Source of the DNA: Cocos nucifera
Lineage: Eukaryota; Streptophyta; Magnoliopsida; Arecales; Arecaceae
Length of the DNA: 64,000 nucleotides
Assembly (NCBI GenBank): GCA_006176705.1
Contig: QRFJ01005834.1
Location: forward strand, 1-64,000
Direction of reading: 5' to 3'
Made by a program: the position numbers and the translations under genes. Below the pieces are notes generated by a model that was not told the DNA's origin, searched no databases, and worked only from the letters and a program-made list of their open reading frames with translations. The first letter of the stretch is position 1. The number at the start of each line of letters is the position of its first letter. This document shows, piece by piece, positions 22,234 through 35,450 of this stretch.

Positions 22234-22779
22234 TTCCCTGGTCTAGGGAGATTCTGGAATATCGATCTTTAGATCGTGTGCACCGATTTACCTTCTTAAT
22301 GATAACTTTTTTAGTTCTCTCCTAATAGTAGGAAATCTTGCCAAACTACATTATGAACTTCGGCCAAACAATTTTGAATAGTGAAAGCTACTAGTTTCGA
22401 TCTTCGGCCTAGAATATATAGTAGTTGTCCCATGAATACGGTACTCTAGTACTGTTCGACCTTGACTAGTGGTCGATCTTGAAAGCGATCAAATTTCTCT
22501 ACTTCACTATGCATATAGTACATCTTGCAATTTCATACCAAGAACTTCGAACAGACGAACTTGAGTTAGCAAGAGGCCTTTGCCATCAATATATGTTCGA
22601 CCATCAATCTAGAATAACTAGTAGCCGCTAGGCAAGGAATGGATCTTAGTACCCTTCCATCCTAGCTTTGAGTCGAGCTTGGATATTCGTCGAACTTCCT
22701 CCAAAAATCATGGCTGTAGTCCTAATTGAAGGACCCACCATTATTTTCGACCTCTAACTTTCTGAACTAGTGTATTTAT
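22234..22779 (+). repeat. Left part of a gypsy LTR interrupted by D
   Basis: There is no coding content; the right-hand part follows at 43670 beyond element D. Joined, they read as U3 running into a TATA box at 44018 and an R region with CGGAGGGTC. The left border is uncertain. The final TTTAT (22775-22779) is the target duplication of D. Confidence 0.45.
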
Positions 22780-25581
22780 TATTGCAAATTGTATCCCAAA
22801 GTCAATCATCTAGATTGTAGATAGTTGAGCTGATTATAAAATGTACTCAAATTATTAATAAATAAAATAGTTATTCTAGATTTTCATCATTTTTTTTCAT
22901 ATTCCATTTATGAACTCTTTTATGATGAAGTTCTTGAAACTATTTAGATTTGACAAAGAAGAATTTATTATTTAGTCCCTGAACCTTTTCACGATCAAAT
23001 GATACATTGTTATCTAGGACGACAATATTTATTAAGTATAAGTCATTATGTGTCATATACATTGGAAGGAGTATGGAGATATTAGAATGGCATGCAGGTA
23101 AAATGTAGAGGTACATTTCATTGAACATGACCCAATTATGGAGCTTTCTACCGCCAAAAGTTGCTTAAAAAGGATATGGATATAAGTGTCCCTTAGACTT
23201 GAGATCACCATGGTGACTTGCAAGCAAATCACTGCACTTTAGCATTGGACTATCTAAATTTCTAATCTAGTGATGGATGGTTACTGGGTGCAGTTAAGTA
23301 TTTATTTAATCGGTGCATGAGTCAAGATGGGATTGACCTCTCCAAGTGTTGGAGTAAATGCATCACTATATTTCAATTTAGCAAAACCTCGACCGGGATA
23401 GTCCATATGAGAAATATTGAAATTAGAAATATAATGTGAATGACTTTTTTAAGGTTGGCAATCAAACTCTAGGTCCTCCTTTGAGCATTAAGGTCAAGGG
23501 GATGAATTATATAGTAACCATATGCCATAAGTTTATAGATGTTACGTTATGACTATTCGACCTACCTAGATATCGGGCACCATTTGCTAGATAGTTACAT
23601 CGATTAGTACAGAAATTAATTTCTGTGCTACTAGATTAGGGTTTGAACCTATAGGATTTCATACAATAAGAGTTTCTACCTAATTATGATGACTGATCAA
23701 AAGTTCCAATGGTCCAGAACTGTATAGTCAGGAGTCCCACTGGATTAGGACTCCATGACAAAGAATCCTACTGGACTGGATCTCTACCTTCTCGAGATCT
23801 ACTAGACTAGAACATTGATATTATTAGGAATTAATTAGAAATTAGATTGTTGATTAGCTTAATTTGATTAAGCGATGAGGATTCGATCAAATCTAATTGA
23901 ATTTGATTCGATTGGATTTAACCCGATTAGGTTATAAGATGACCTAATCACTATGGAAGATTGGATCCTAATTTGATCAGAGGATGAACTTAGTTAATTT
24001 TTAATTTAATTAGATTTTAATTTGATTAGATTAAGCCTAATCTGATTAATTCTAACATAGTCTAATTGAATTTGGACAAATGGGTTTGGATATTACCAAT
24101 TTGGACAAGTTTGAATTTTTGAAGTTCAATCTCCCTACTCCTTTACCACTTTGACCTATGCCCTCCATGCAAATTTAGAATTTGTGTGAGTTTTCCCACA
24201 CCTAGAAGTGAAGTGTGCACCTCACATTTCTCCTTTTGACCTGGTCTAAGTGTTGGATGAGGTTAGGTTCACTTGAATTTCGAATTCAAGTGAATGGTTG
24301 AAACAAATTCAACCACCTCTCTCCCTTATCCATTCCCCACGCCATCCTTGCTTTGTTGCATATTATTTTGAAGAATTCTGAGCATGGGCATGTAGAAGGA
24401 GAGTCCTACATGCCAAACATTGGGTTGGGCATTGGAAATGGATAAGAAGGTTCTTTGAATCATGAATTCAAAAGGGAGGTTGAAACAAGTTCAACCTCTC
24501 ATCCTAATCTTCTCCACGTGTTTTGTCCATCTATTGGTTGGCCAATTTAAATGGAATTTTTTTGGGCATGTGCATGTGGGAGAGGGAGCTTCTAGAGAGA
24601 GATTCTAGGGTGGGGCCACATCTATCTGGGTATGAGAAATTCTAGAGAGAGAAAAAGGAATTGTCCTATGCCACTCTATCCTTTCCACACGCCACTTATT
24701 GTTTTCTTATTCCTAGTCACCCAAATTTAAAAAATTTTAAGAGTGGTTATAGGCAAAAAGGAGTGTCCTTCTACTTGTGAAAAAGGTTTTCATGGAAAAA
24801 ACTTAAAAGGTGGGTGTGTGGAGTCTTCGGTGCACCAGGGTTTTTCGATAGTCTTTCAGTACCTTGCCTTTCTTCCTTAGATTAGATCTAAGTGAGATTG
24901 GCTTGTGATTTTTTGTGTGAAAGGTGTTTCACATAAAATCATAGAGAGGGCATGAGAGCATTTGGATGAGTGATCTAAGTGTTAGATAAATCCTAAGAGT
25001 AGGGACTCGAGGGTTTCTTGGTGTGGGTAGCCCAAGGATTTCAACCCTAGGTTCGGGAGGAAAGATTGAGGGCTCGATGCATCGGTTCTTCATGTATTTT
25101 TGCACACCACTTTCTCATTCTCCATAGTTTATTCTTTGATCTCCTGGAGCATCTGGATGATCGAGAGAAGATGATCAATCGGATCAATCGAGATCAGTCA
25201 TCGAAGGCTCTGACAGGGAGCTAGCACCTCGGTGGAGCTGATTGGGACTAAGAGCTTAGTGTGGACTGATCGTAGGGATCGGATGACTGTGTGGCTGCAT
25301 TACGATGCAAGAAGGTTCTTCTAGCATTTTTAGATTATTGAAATCATCTATCCGCACTCGGATATCATGTTCTGAACACGAGTAGGTTAGTAGATAAGAT
25401 TTACTAATCTATATGCATTCACTATTTCTTTTTCATATAAGCTTGTCTCAATCCTAGTATAGGATTTATGATTAGATCATTGCATGCATAGATTATTATT
25501 AGATTAATCTAATACTTTTGTTTCATATTAATTCAAAAAAATTTTGAAAAGCATGCCTAAAATCTTGTACTATTTTCTTCA
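22780..25581 (+). repeat. 5' LTR of D
   Basis: This is 2802 bp, starting TATTGCAAATTG (originally TGTTG) and ending TTTTCTTCA. It holds short internal near-repeats around GAGTCCCACTGGATTAGGACTCC at 23730-23830 and long tracts of GATTNGATT-like sequence at 23850-24080. The paired copy is at 41012-43669. Confidence 0.92.
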
Positions 25582-25594
25582 GAGGTATCAGAGC

Positions 25595-27360
25595 ACTAGG
25601 TTGCATGACATGTTTTATATGTTAATTGGAAATATGAGTACTAGCATATTTGATATGCATTTTATCTAGATAACTTAGTAATCAAGAATGAATGAGCCAC
25701 CAAGCCATCCGATCATAAGAGATAAGGATGGTTTAAAGGCCATCTACTTCCATTCGATGGGGATCTCTTATGGCGGTAGGGGTGCCACCGTGAACTCATT
25801 CATTAAGATGAATAGTGAAAAGATTTTTTTATTGAAATTATTTTTATTTGAAAGTTAAACATAAATGAGTTTAGATTAGATCTAAAATGATTCATGATTT
25901 AATTTTTATTATGCTTAATTTTCTATTTAAAACTAGTAATAGGTTACTATTTATGAAATGAGTTGACGCATTTCTAAAATGAGTTAACCCATTTGAAAAA
26001 TAGAAAATAAAAAATTATAAAATTATTTTATAAATTTAAAAATAATTTTTAAAATATTGGACCCCAACCCATGGGCCTATAAACCTAATTAAATATTAAG
26101 TGTTGTCTTGTTGGATCTAGAATTGTAAATTTAATATCCTAAGACAAAAATATAAAGTGTGGGTTAAAGAGTTAGATGAATTAGGTCTATTAATTGGGTT
26201 AGACCTAAGGTTAGTTAAAAGATGGACTTAACTAGAGTAATTAATCAAATCTAACCAAGTGTTGGTTTAGTTTAGGTCAAGGACACTCTAGATTCAACTT
26301 CAATAGTTATAATTGGTCAAATCCATATCTTTAACAAGGACCAAGATGGACTTGATTCATGGCTAACCGGTCCAGCCCAAAATTACTAAGTCGATCAGAT
26401 TGAATCCAATTAACCGATTGATGTTTAAGATAAGATTGGTAGTTTAGACAAGTAGTTTTTAATTAGGAGCTACTTGCACTAACAAGTTAATGGCATATCC
26501 TTTCTACTGATCTCACTTATCTATCCGACATGGTCGATTAGAATTTGATTAGATAACTTGGTGATTCAAGCTAATCCATATCAATTAGGAATCAGTTTGA
26601 CTGATTTCAATCAGTAAGACTGAATTAGGTGCCCATGGACTGAATTTGATCCTAGTCCTCATTTATTGTCTTGGTGTAATCAGTGGAAGGATTTGACTTG
26701 ATGAAGTTAGTGAGAGTAAATCGATCCACGACTTTTCTATCCTTAAATCATGTGTAATCTAAATTCTCTAAATTATTAGATACTTAAAAATAATAAAGTT
26801 ATGAAGATAACTGAGTCATAGCCTCCCATTATTGTAAATGATAATGAGTCCAATTTTCTAGATGGACATTGAAGGTACCTTATACCTGGTGTTCATCTAA
26901 ATATTGAAATTACTATCCATCAAATGATGATTAGGTCATACTCTCTGAATGGTGATCAGATTGGCTAAAGCTTTCCTCGGGCCTGATCATCGTTCATCCA
27001 ATACAATGAAATCAATCATGTTAATGGTTGGACCTAACCAGACCTTTTTAGTAGAGGCCATGACCTACTAAATTGCCTTTTAGGGTAAAATCAAAATACT
27101 AGATGTTGTTTGGACAAATAATTGATTGTGAACCTACCTATAGATGCATATGGGTTAGCTAGAGCTTTCCTCGAGCCCATTTATAGTCTACATGGATTCT
27201 GGTATCCACTAAGGGGTTAGTGTAATAATTTGAATTGGAGGTAGAGGCTACCAACTCATTAAAATAGTTAAAGAATCTTTAGACTAAAATCCTAGTCTTT
27301 AAGATTAAATAATTCAAGTTCTAATATGGTCTTATGTTTTTGTTTTAGATAAATAGAATG
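25595..27360 (+). other. Leader of D
   Basis: About 1.77 kb lie between the primer site and the gag start. It contains the structured RNA (25687-25804), then AT-rich sequence. A block at about 26390-26540 clearly resembles E1 2570-2710, around TTTTTAATTAGGAGCTACT and GTTAATGGCATATCCTTTC. No coding frame was found. Confidence 0.8.
25687..25804 (+). promoter_or_regulatory. Conserved structured RNA element in leader (D copy)
   Basis: The outer stem is AATGAATGAG (25687-25696) with CTCATTCATT (25795-25804), ten perfect pairs whose sequence is wholly unlike the E1 stem. The inner stem is CATAAGAGAT (25714-25723) with ATCTCTTATG (25763-25772), ten perfect pairs. Then come hairpin GATGG-TTTAAAGG-CCATC (25727-25744) and hairpin CCAT-TCG-ATGG (25750-25760). 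The GTAGGGGTGC motif lies at about 25776-25785, and here it can also sit in a small CGGT...ACCG hairpin. Loops and linkers match E1 while the stems changed together. Confidence 0.78.
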
Positions 27361-27960
27361 GCTAGTGTTTGATTGCTTCGTTCACTGTTGGACAGTGACA
27401 AGCTTATAAGACATGACTACGAGATGTCTAGTGTTGATCCTAATTAGGCAGACCCAAAGAGGAATTAACCTCTAAACCCAGATAGGATGAATAGAAGAAA
27501 TCAATAAGGAGTTGCTGATCACGGCTGTTATATGATAACATCCTGTAATTTCTCTATTTATGATATATCTATCTAGGTATTAGATACTGAAAGTTTAATT
27601 CACATATGCAATTCATTGCATGGACTTTAAATTAGTAGAAATTTTGAGAATAGTAAAAAAATTCTAAATATTGGGGTTGAAAGGAATGTTCCAATCTTAG
27701 CATTGAAAACTCTTGAACTTATTTTCAAAATAAATAATATTATTTTAAGTGATTATCACTATTATCCATCTTTTATGATGAACATAATATCTATAGGGCT
27801 TTTGGCCCAATATAGTTATTGTTTAATAATAAAGAAAAATTATCATGATATCATTATGAATGATATCACAATAATGCGAGGATAATTAAAAAATGATATT
27901 TATATTTCATCATAGCCTATTAGGATAATGTACAAGTCAAATAAAATTTTGAAACTAAAT
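27361..27960 (+). pseudogene. gag: gag/protease remnant of D
   Basis: ATG at about 27359 opens MASV, then a stop, then LLRSLLDSDKL, which is the usual beginning of a copia Gag. The following several hundred codons expected of Gag are missing. Within about 200 bp the sequence is already protease-like, with a degraded active site reading VLDTESLIHICNS near 27575. The frame 27703-27885 (LKTLELIFKINNIILSD, then YYPSFMMNIISIGLLAQ) is the end of the protease region. D therefore lacks its own Gag. Confidence 0.7.
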
Positions 27961-28760
27961 AATATCACCAATGCCTATCTTTGGCACTATCAGTTAGTTC
28001 ATATAAAAAAGAATAGGATCAACAGGTTAGTCAAGAAGCATATTCTTGACATTGATGATTGTGAATTATTAACTACCTGTGAATCCTGCCTTCTTGGTAA
28101 GATGACCAAATCATCTTTTACTAGAAAGGATGAATGAGCTAGTGATCTTTTGGGTCTAGTACATAGTGATATATGTGGACCTATGAACACATGTGTCAGA
28201 GGTAGGTATTACTATTTTATTATATTTACTGTAGGTATGGGTATGTCTATCTTATGAAGAGTAAATATGATTCATTTAAAATATTCAAATGATATCATAA
28301 TGAGGTAGAAAAATAATTTGGGAAGAGTTTTAAAATTCTTCAGACAGACTGAGGAGGTGAATACCTTTTTAATAAGTTTTTGACATATCTAGAAGAGAAT
28401 ATGATTCTCTCACAATGGATTTCTCTTGGAATACTATAGCATAATGGTGTGTCTAAAAGGAGAAATTAGACTCTGTTAGACATGGTTTGGTCCATGATGG
28501 GATTTGTGAGTCTACTAATTTTATTTTAGGTTATACACTTGAGACTGCTTGTTATGTTTTGGATAATATTCCGATCAAGTCTATTGCAAAGACTCCATAT
28601 GAGATATGGACTGGGCATAGGCCGACACTCTCTCACCTTAAGATTTACAGATATCCAGCTTATGTAAAATGTTTGTAGGCAGAAAAGCTTAGACCAAGGT
28701 TTGATGAACTTGTTTATAGGGTACCCTAAGGAATGTATGGATTATTACTTCTATCTTGCT
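27928..28760 (+). pseudogene. pol: integrase remnant of D pol
   Basis: The GAG-pre-integrase finger is legible (YLWHYQLVHI ... CESCLLGKMTKSSF, 27970-28130). It is followed by broken integrase core pieces (LVHSDICGP near 28160, FLTYLEENMILSQW near 28380). The 28487-28678 frame has TPYEIWTGHRPTLSHLKI, typical of the integrase C-terminal region. At least six stops or shifts interrupt it. Confidence 0.83.
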
Positions 28761-28899
28761 GAAGAATAAAAGGTGTTCGTCAGCAATAGGATAGTCTTTT
28801 TGAAAAAGAAGTTCCTTAGGAAAGAAACTGCTGCCTCTGATATTGAACTTGGTGAAGTTTGATAGGTAAAAGAACCAATACATTCTAGTGAACCTACAA

Positions 28900-29890
28900 A
28901 ACTGGATTTGATAAAAACAAATCTAGAGCCCATTATAAAGGCATCCTTGAGAAGATCTGATAGAGTACCACATCAGTCAGATAGATACTATGATTTCTTG
29001 ATCCGAAATGATGATCCTATTGAGCTCGATGAGAATGACGAAGATCCAATCACCTACATGGATGCCATACAAAGGTCCGACTCTGATAAGACTAGAAGCC
29101 ATGAAGTTTGAAATAGAGTCTATGAAGTCAATAGTATATGGACATTGGTTGATCCATCTGAAGGGATAAAATTCATTGGATGTAAATAGATTTTCAAAGA
29201 AAAAAAAGGCGTAGATGGAAAAGTGGAGATCCATAAAGCTCATCCGGTTGCCAAGGGATATCGTTAGCATTATGGTATTGACTATGACAAGACATTATTT
29301 CTAGTAGCAATGCTTAAGTTCATTTGGATTATGCTTGCGATTGTTGTATATTCAGACTATGAAATCTAACAAATAGATGTGAAGATAGCTTTCCTAAATG
29401 AAGAGATGAGCGAAGAGATGTATATGATATAGCCTGAGGAATTCACATCCATAGAAGAGTCCAAGATGTGCAAGCTTTAGAGATCCATTTATGGATTGAA
29501 GTAGACATCTTAGAGTTGAAACATGCATTTTGATAAGATGATCAGAGTGTATGGCTTTGTTAAGAAGAGAGAGGAACCCAACATGTATAAATAGGCTAAT
29601 GGTTCTATAGTAGTATTTCTTGTATTGTATGTGGATGATATTCTCTTAATCAAAAATGACATCTCTACATTACAGTGAATAAAAGTTTAACTGTCATCTT
29701 AATTCTTCATGAAGAACTTTGGAGAAGCTTTCTACATCCTAAGGATGAAGATCTATAGAGATAGATCTAAAAGATTGCTTAGGTTATCCCAGTCTATATA
29801 CATCAATACCATGCTGAAGAGGTTCAACATGGTAAATTTTTAGAAAGGCTACCAACCAATAGGCCATAGAATTACTTTCTCGAAGAGGGA
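28900..29890 (+). pseudogene. pol: reverse transcriptase remnant of D pol
   Basis: A proline/arginine linker with SLRRSDRVPHQSDRYYDF leads into RVT_2. The region holds WTLVDPSEGIKFIGCK near 29145, a degraded VAKGYRQHYGIDYD, and an intact LYVDDILLI near 29620. Stops are scattered. The motifs are closer to minus-strand element E than to E1-E3. Confidence 0.83.
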
Positions 29891-29894
29891 TTGT

Positions 29895-30425
29895 TTGACA
29901 ACTCCTCAAGAGAGAGAGCATATAAGTAGAATGCTATTTGCTTCAATAGTGGATTCTATTATATACACCATAATATATATGAGACCAGATGTGACATACT
30001 CACTAAGAGTAGTGAGTAGGTACCAATCTAATCTAGATGAGAATCATTGGAAGGTTGTGAAGACAATCCTAAAGTATTTAAAAAATACTAAAGACCAGTG
30101 GCTCATTTATGGAGATGCTGACTTAAAACTTGTGGGATATATTGATTCTATTTCTAGTTAGATCATGATAATAGCAAAAGTATATTGGATTATGTATTTA
30201 TCCTGAATGATAGAGCTGTCTACTAGAAGAGTTTCAAGCAAAACACTATGGCTGACTCTGTATGCGAAGTAGAGTATGTCATGATATCTGATATTATAAA
30301 AAAAGCTGTGTGGCTCCAAAAGTTCATTAATGAGCTGGGAGTAGCATCCTCCTTGGATATTCTGGCTCTACTTTATTATGATAGCATTGGAGCCATAGCT
30401 CAAGCAAAGGAGCCGATGGCACATC
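29895..30425 (+). pseudogene. pol: RNase H of D pol, 5' part, interrupted by E3
   Basis: The open frame 29895-30161 covers the connection region (DSIIYTIIYMRPDVTYSL, YQSNLDENHWK). The 30248-30425 part has CEVEYVMISDIIKKAVWLQK and a LYYDSIGAIAQAKEP block. The reading stops inside the conserved AKEP..H motif, where E3 inserted. It continues exactly at 40808 with the QRTKH motif. Confidence 0.87.
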
Positions 30426-32710
30426 TGCTAGATATATGTGCCCTAGAAGCCAGAATTGGCTGACACTTGTAATACACTTCTAGGGGCAAAATTATAATTT
30501 TGACTAGAATCAATAACATGGATTATTTTCTATCATATATGTGTATTTAGTATCTGTGATACATCCTTTGAGTTAATGGTAATGATAATTCATAGTTTCA
30601 AGAGTTGAAAATTTAAGACATGAATAATCATTATTAACTCATAAAATGCTTCCGACCATAGGATCATCACGAGGATGGTGATTGATCTGGAAGGTTGGTG
30701 TACAATCGCTTCTCTTTAGTAGATGAGTCTTGAGTCTACGGTGTGGAGACACCGGAGCGAGAGTATAGGTACTCGTTAGAGAATGAGGGCACTGAGCGTG
30801 ACCACCTCGAGTAGTCATTAGGAAGTCTACCTTCTCGTCAATGACTGACTCGATGCTGCAGTAGTGTGTCTGGTTCTTTGACCTGAGGTGCATCGGCAGT
30901 TCACCTTGAGGGTGTTATAGTTTGACTACACCATAACTCGGTCTCCTAGCCATACGGAACCCTGAGGTGTATGTTGGCTATAGCATGTTCATTGTAGGAA
31001 CTGGATAGCATCAAGATGGAATCTATCTACCTCGGTGGTAGAGGAGCAGCCCTATGATGATCATGAGAATCAAGTCCAGAAGCCCATGGCCATGGCAGAG
31101 TGAAATAATAGAAAGAGTTTCTATTTAGATTTTCACATCGGACTTGAATCGAATGATTACATCATATGATAGAGACTAGGGTTTGACGAGTTCACCTTAA
31201 CCCTAATCTGATCGGGGCTCAAGATAGAAGAACTTAATCACACAGGTAGCTGCACCAAGAGGTTCGCATTCAGCTCTGATGGGTTGCCACCATATACTGC
31301 TAGGTGTCACTGGTGGATTTTGGGAGCAATTAGAATGATTTAGATGATCGATCATTCTAGCTGTTCGAATCAGAAGAGTTCTGATCCATCGAAAGGAGTT
31401 TCGATGATGTCGATGATAGAGATCATGACATATCCCATTACCATACAGAACTGAACCTAACTGGGTCACACAAATAAGGGTTTGAATCTGGTGATCATCA
31501 ATTGAACTAATCCAGTTCAATTGATCTGAATGAGATTCAATTAGGTTCAAGAAAATCGTGCTAGCACTCGATTGAACCTAACGTTCTTCTTTTACTATCA
31601 TAAATAGTTGTCCTGACTGAGCCAAAGGAGTTTGTGCTCGAATCAGAGGCCTTCACTTGGTCTGACTGGAGCTTGTCCAGGTCAGAAAAGGATTGTCTTA
31701 TTTTGTAAGATAATACCTACCATTTTTGGTCACCTGCCATTTCTCGTCCTTTGACTTTGGTCAAAAGTTGACCTTTGACTGGTCAAATGTTGACCATTGA
31801 TACTTTGACTTCTATCCACATGTCATGCACCTATTGGAGAGCTGGTGGGGGCCTGTCCCCCTACCAGAACCTGGCAAGGAGGAGGGTGCATGCCACCCTT
31901 GGCATGTGCCCAAGCTGGAGGCACCCAGGAGTCCCTATTGGACAGGGACTCCATCTCCTTTTTGGATTTCGATTAGACTTCTCCTAAGAACCAAGTTTGA
32001 CTGGTCTTAGGCATGCCATCTAAGGAGAAATCTAAGGGACTCTATTCCCACCAATCAGATTTAGATCTGATTTCACAAAGGGTTGTGATTGGTTGGGAAG
32101 AAGAGGAGTTGGATCATGCATAGTCTATAAATAAAACCCTACGCCCAACTCAAAGAGCATTGGAAAAGGAATTCAACTCCCATGCTCCAAGCCTTCCTCT
32201 CCTCTCCTCCTCCATGCCAAATCCATCTTCTCCCTCTCTTCTCCATGCCCAAAGTGTTTTGGGTTCTTGGTTGGTGCAATCCAGATGAGAGAAAGGCGAC
32301 AGAAAGCTAGAAGGCTGCACTGTTGCAAAGGACAACTGCTGATCTTCAAAAGATATTTTGAAGATCCACCAGATCAGATCCAGATCTGATTTTTGGAGAC
32401 GTGATAGAGAAGAAGAGGATCTCTAGATCTAGCCTAAGTGGATACTGATAAAGGCCAGGCACTTGCGTGGCTAGATCCAGAACCTTCCGCTGCTTACAGG
32501 ATCATCAACGGGTAATAGGATTACCTAACATCAAGGTAAATTAAATTTGATTTAATTTATTTAGATTTTATTTTTATTATTAAAATAATAAAAATTAGAT
32601 TTGAAATATTCTAGATCTGATTAGGATCAAAGAGAAAAATTTTTGAAATATATCTCTTGATCCGATCAGATCTGAACGAACCTGGTCCGAAAAATCAGGA
32701 TTTTCCTTCA
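30426..32710 (+). repeat. 5' LTR of E3
   Basis: It starts TGCTAGATATATG (TGTTAG in the consensus) and ends TTCCTTCA, for 2285 bp. TATAAATA is at 32126-32133. The primer site TGGTATCAGAGC follows at 32713-32724. Confidence 0.94.
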
Positions 32711-32724
32711 ACTGGTATCAGAGC

Positions 32725-34605
32725 CAAGGTTCTAAAAGTATTTAGATCTGATTTTAAATTTATTCTTAATTAGAAAATAAATGATTTTAGATGTCACATG
32801 AGATGTGATCAGATCTAAAATAAAAAAAAATTAAAATTAAATGATTTGGATCTAAGATTAGAAAATATGCATGACTAGTTCTAAAATAGAATAGTTCTAT
32901 AGAATAGTCTTGCATGTTTTTAATTTAATTTGATTAAATCATATTTTAGATCTATTTATTTACTATTTTTTGATATTATAATTATTATAATAACATCTAA
33001 AAAATAGTAAATAAAAATTATTTAATTTTAAACATCATATGAGATATGATTGATGCATGTCTAGACTAGTTGTAGAATAGTTCTACATAGTTGTCTAGAT
33101 TAGAGTTTATTTTGATAAGATCAATTTAAATCTAATTTTTTAGATTATTATGAGATAATTTAGATCTAAAAATATGCATGATTCGATACATGAGATGTAT
33201 GCAAAATATGCCATGATTAGATCTAATTTTGTATATGAGATATATGATATAGATCTAAAAATTTTTTTAGTATTACATGTTCCTGATTAAGGCATTCCTC
33301 TTGGCCGTCCGGTCATAAGAATGAAGAAGGGTTTAAAGGCCCTCTCTTCCCATTCGATGGGGTGTTCTTATGACGTGTAGGGGTGCTGCGTGTTCGTCCT
33401 TAATCAGAAACCCAAAACTTACTTTCTGCAAAATCCTAGATCCTGAAATCCTAGGATTTATTGTGCATATTTTGTTTATGAACCCTACTTAATTAAGAAT
33501 TAAGATTATGGAATATTAATTAGGTCTAAAATTGAGAATTTTAGATCTAAGACATATTCATAATACTGGGTTCGGGCTTGGGTAGCTCAATTAGGTCTAA
33601 GCGGTTGATCAAACCGAATCAAGAGTTGGTTAGATGGGATCAACAATGCTTAAATTGACCAGCCTAATAGGATTAAGTCTGGGTCAAGATCGAGTCACGA
33701 TCAAGCAAGACCTAATTAGGCTCAGAGGTTAGAGTCTGGATTGTAGGCTAACCCAATTGGTTCTGGCTCAATAATTTGGTGTCTAAGGTAAGTTTGGCAC
33801 ATACGACCGACTGATTTTTAATTGGAAGCTACTCGATCCTGAATGCGTTCTTGTATGAGTTAATGGCATATTCCTTCCATCGGTCTCACTTACCTGGCCA
33901 TATCTGTTGACATAGTCTCTGATTGACTGAGTTTGTGTTCTGATCTGAGGTGGTCAATAATCCGAGCTAACCCATGCCACTAGGTTAGTCATAATTGTTA
34001 TGACTATGACAAGTCTAGTTTAATGAGACCTGAATCAATTCTTCCTAAGAAAAGATTAAGTCTGAGGTCTTCCACCATTGTAGATGTGCGGGCCCTTTTC
34101 AGGGTTGATTGTTCTCGGCTGGATACAGTGGCTCAGTTGCACCGAGAAGATGCAACCATGTCTATTAGGCATTGGATGCTATGGGCTGGAGGATGAGTTG
34201 GGCTCAATATTTTGGATACGGTGAGAGACTCAATTAGGAATCCAGTCTATGCAAATGGTGGGTCTGACTTAACTAAGGAGTGGATCAATATTCCGAATAT
34301 GGTGAGATTCATGAATTAGAGACCAAGTTTGGGTGCACCATGATTAGAGAATCATTGAACAAGAGTTGTTCACTCATTGGCTAACCCATCACCAATAACT
34401 GTTAGGTGAGGTGATGAGTCAGTTGGTGAGACCGCACCACCCACTAGAAATCATTAATCATGGAGATTTTTGCATCTCTACAGAGGGAGTGTAGGGATCC
34501 GAGAAAATAGTGGGAGCTAATTTGTTTAAAAATAAAATCTCTAAATAAATTGGTCAAGTCATAATTACAGTATCTAACTAGAATCTTTGACTCTCTATAG
34601 GAAAA
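32725..34605 (+). other. Leader of E3
   Basis: It is collinear with the E1 leader. It holds the structured RNA (33283-33407), the donor-like AAG|GTAAGT (cut before 33788), the conserved block at 33750-33900 and the acceptor-like CTCTATAG ending at 34600. No coding frame was found. Confidence 0.85.
33283..33407 (+). promoter_or_regulatory. Conserved structured RNA element in leader (E3 copy)
   Basis: The outer stem is CTGATTAAGG (33283-33292) with CCTTAATCAG (33398-33407). The inner stem is TCATAAGAAT (33313-33322) with GTTCTTATGA (33364-33373), closed by a G-U pair in place of the C-G of E1. Both inner hairpins and the GTAGGGGTGCTGCG motif are the same as in E1. Confidence 0.74.
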
Positions 34606-35450
34606 ATGTCTGCGTCCAACCCATTAGCACGTATCCTGGACACACATAGACTGACCGGACCCAATTATAAAGATTGGCTCAGGAACTACAAAATCATTTT
34701 GGGTTTTGAGAAGTTAACCCATGTATTAGATCCAGGATCCTCCCACCTTACCAGCCCACCCATCCACTGAACAGAGAGCATCTCTAGAAAAATGGATAGA
34801 CGAAGATAATAAGGCCAGATATTACATGTTGGGCTCGATGTCTGATGAGCTCCAGCGCCAACATGAAGATATCGGGACTGCTCGCCAAATGTTGGCTCAC
34901 CTGCAGGAGATGTTTGGTGAACAGAGTCGCGCAGCCAAGTATCAAGTCACGAAATGACTTTTTAAGGCTAAGATGCGTGATGGGCAGTCAGTCCAAGATC
35001 ACTGTCTGATGATGATCAAGGACATGGAAGAGCTTGAGAAGCTCGGTGTGAAGTTAGACTTGGATCTGTAGAATGATATTATTCTGCAATCCTTGACTGA
35101 TGCATATGGGCAATTCATCATGAATTACCACATGCATAAACTTCAAAATTCCTTGGCCGAATTAATGAATATGCTGGTCACCGCTGAGCTTTCTATGAAA
35201 GGTTCTAAAGGCTCAGTTCTTGCTATGGAACAGGACTTCTTCCAAAAGAAAGTCTTATGGAAAGAAAAAAAGTCTATGAAAAAGCAGAAGGTGGAAGGGA
35301 AAAAAAAGAAGGCAGAGCCGAAGATGAAAGCCGCTGCCAAAGAAAAATGTTTCCATTGCAACAGCGACAGGCCACTTGAAAGCGGAACTGCCCTACTTAC
35401 CTGGCCACCCTAAAGAACAAGAAGGAAGGTCCTTCTGGAGGTATGCTCGT
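34606..35450 (+). pseudogene. gag: gag of E3 (stops and frameshifts)
   Basis: ATG 34606 opens MSASNPLARILDTHRLTG, then a shift near 34730. An in-frame TGA lies at about 34956 in VTK*LFK, where E2 has arginine, and another stop is at about 35069. The 35093-35413 frame includes SLAELMNMLVTAEL, a lysine-rich tail and the start of a zinc knuckle (KCFHCNSD); its second half is shifted by an extra base near 35370. Confidence 0.88.
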
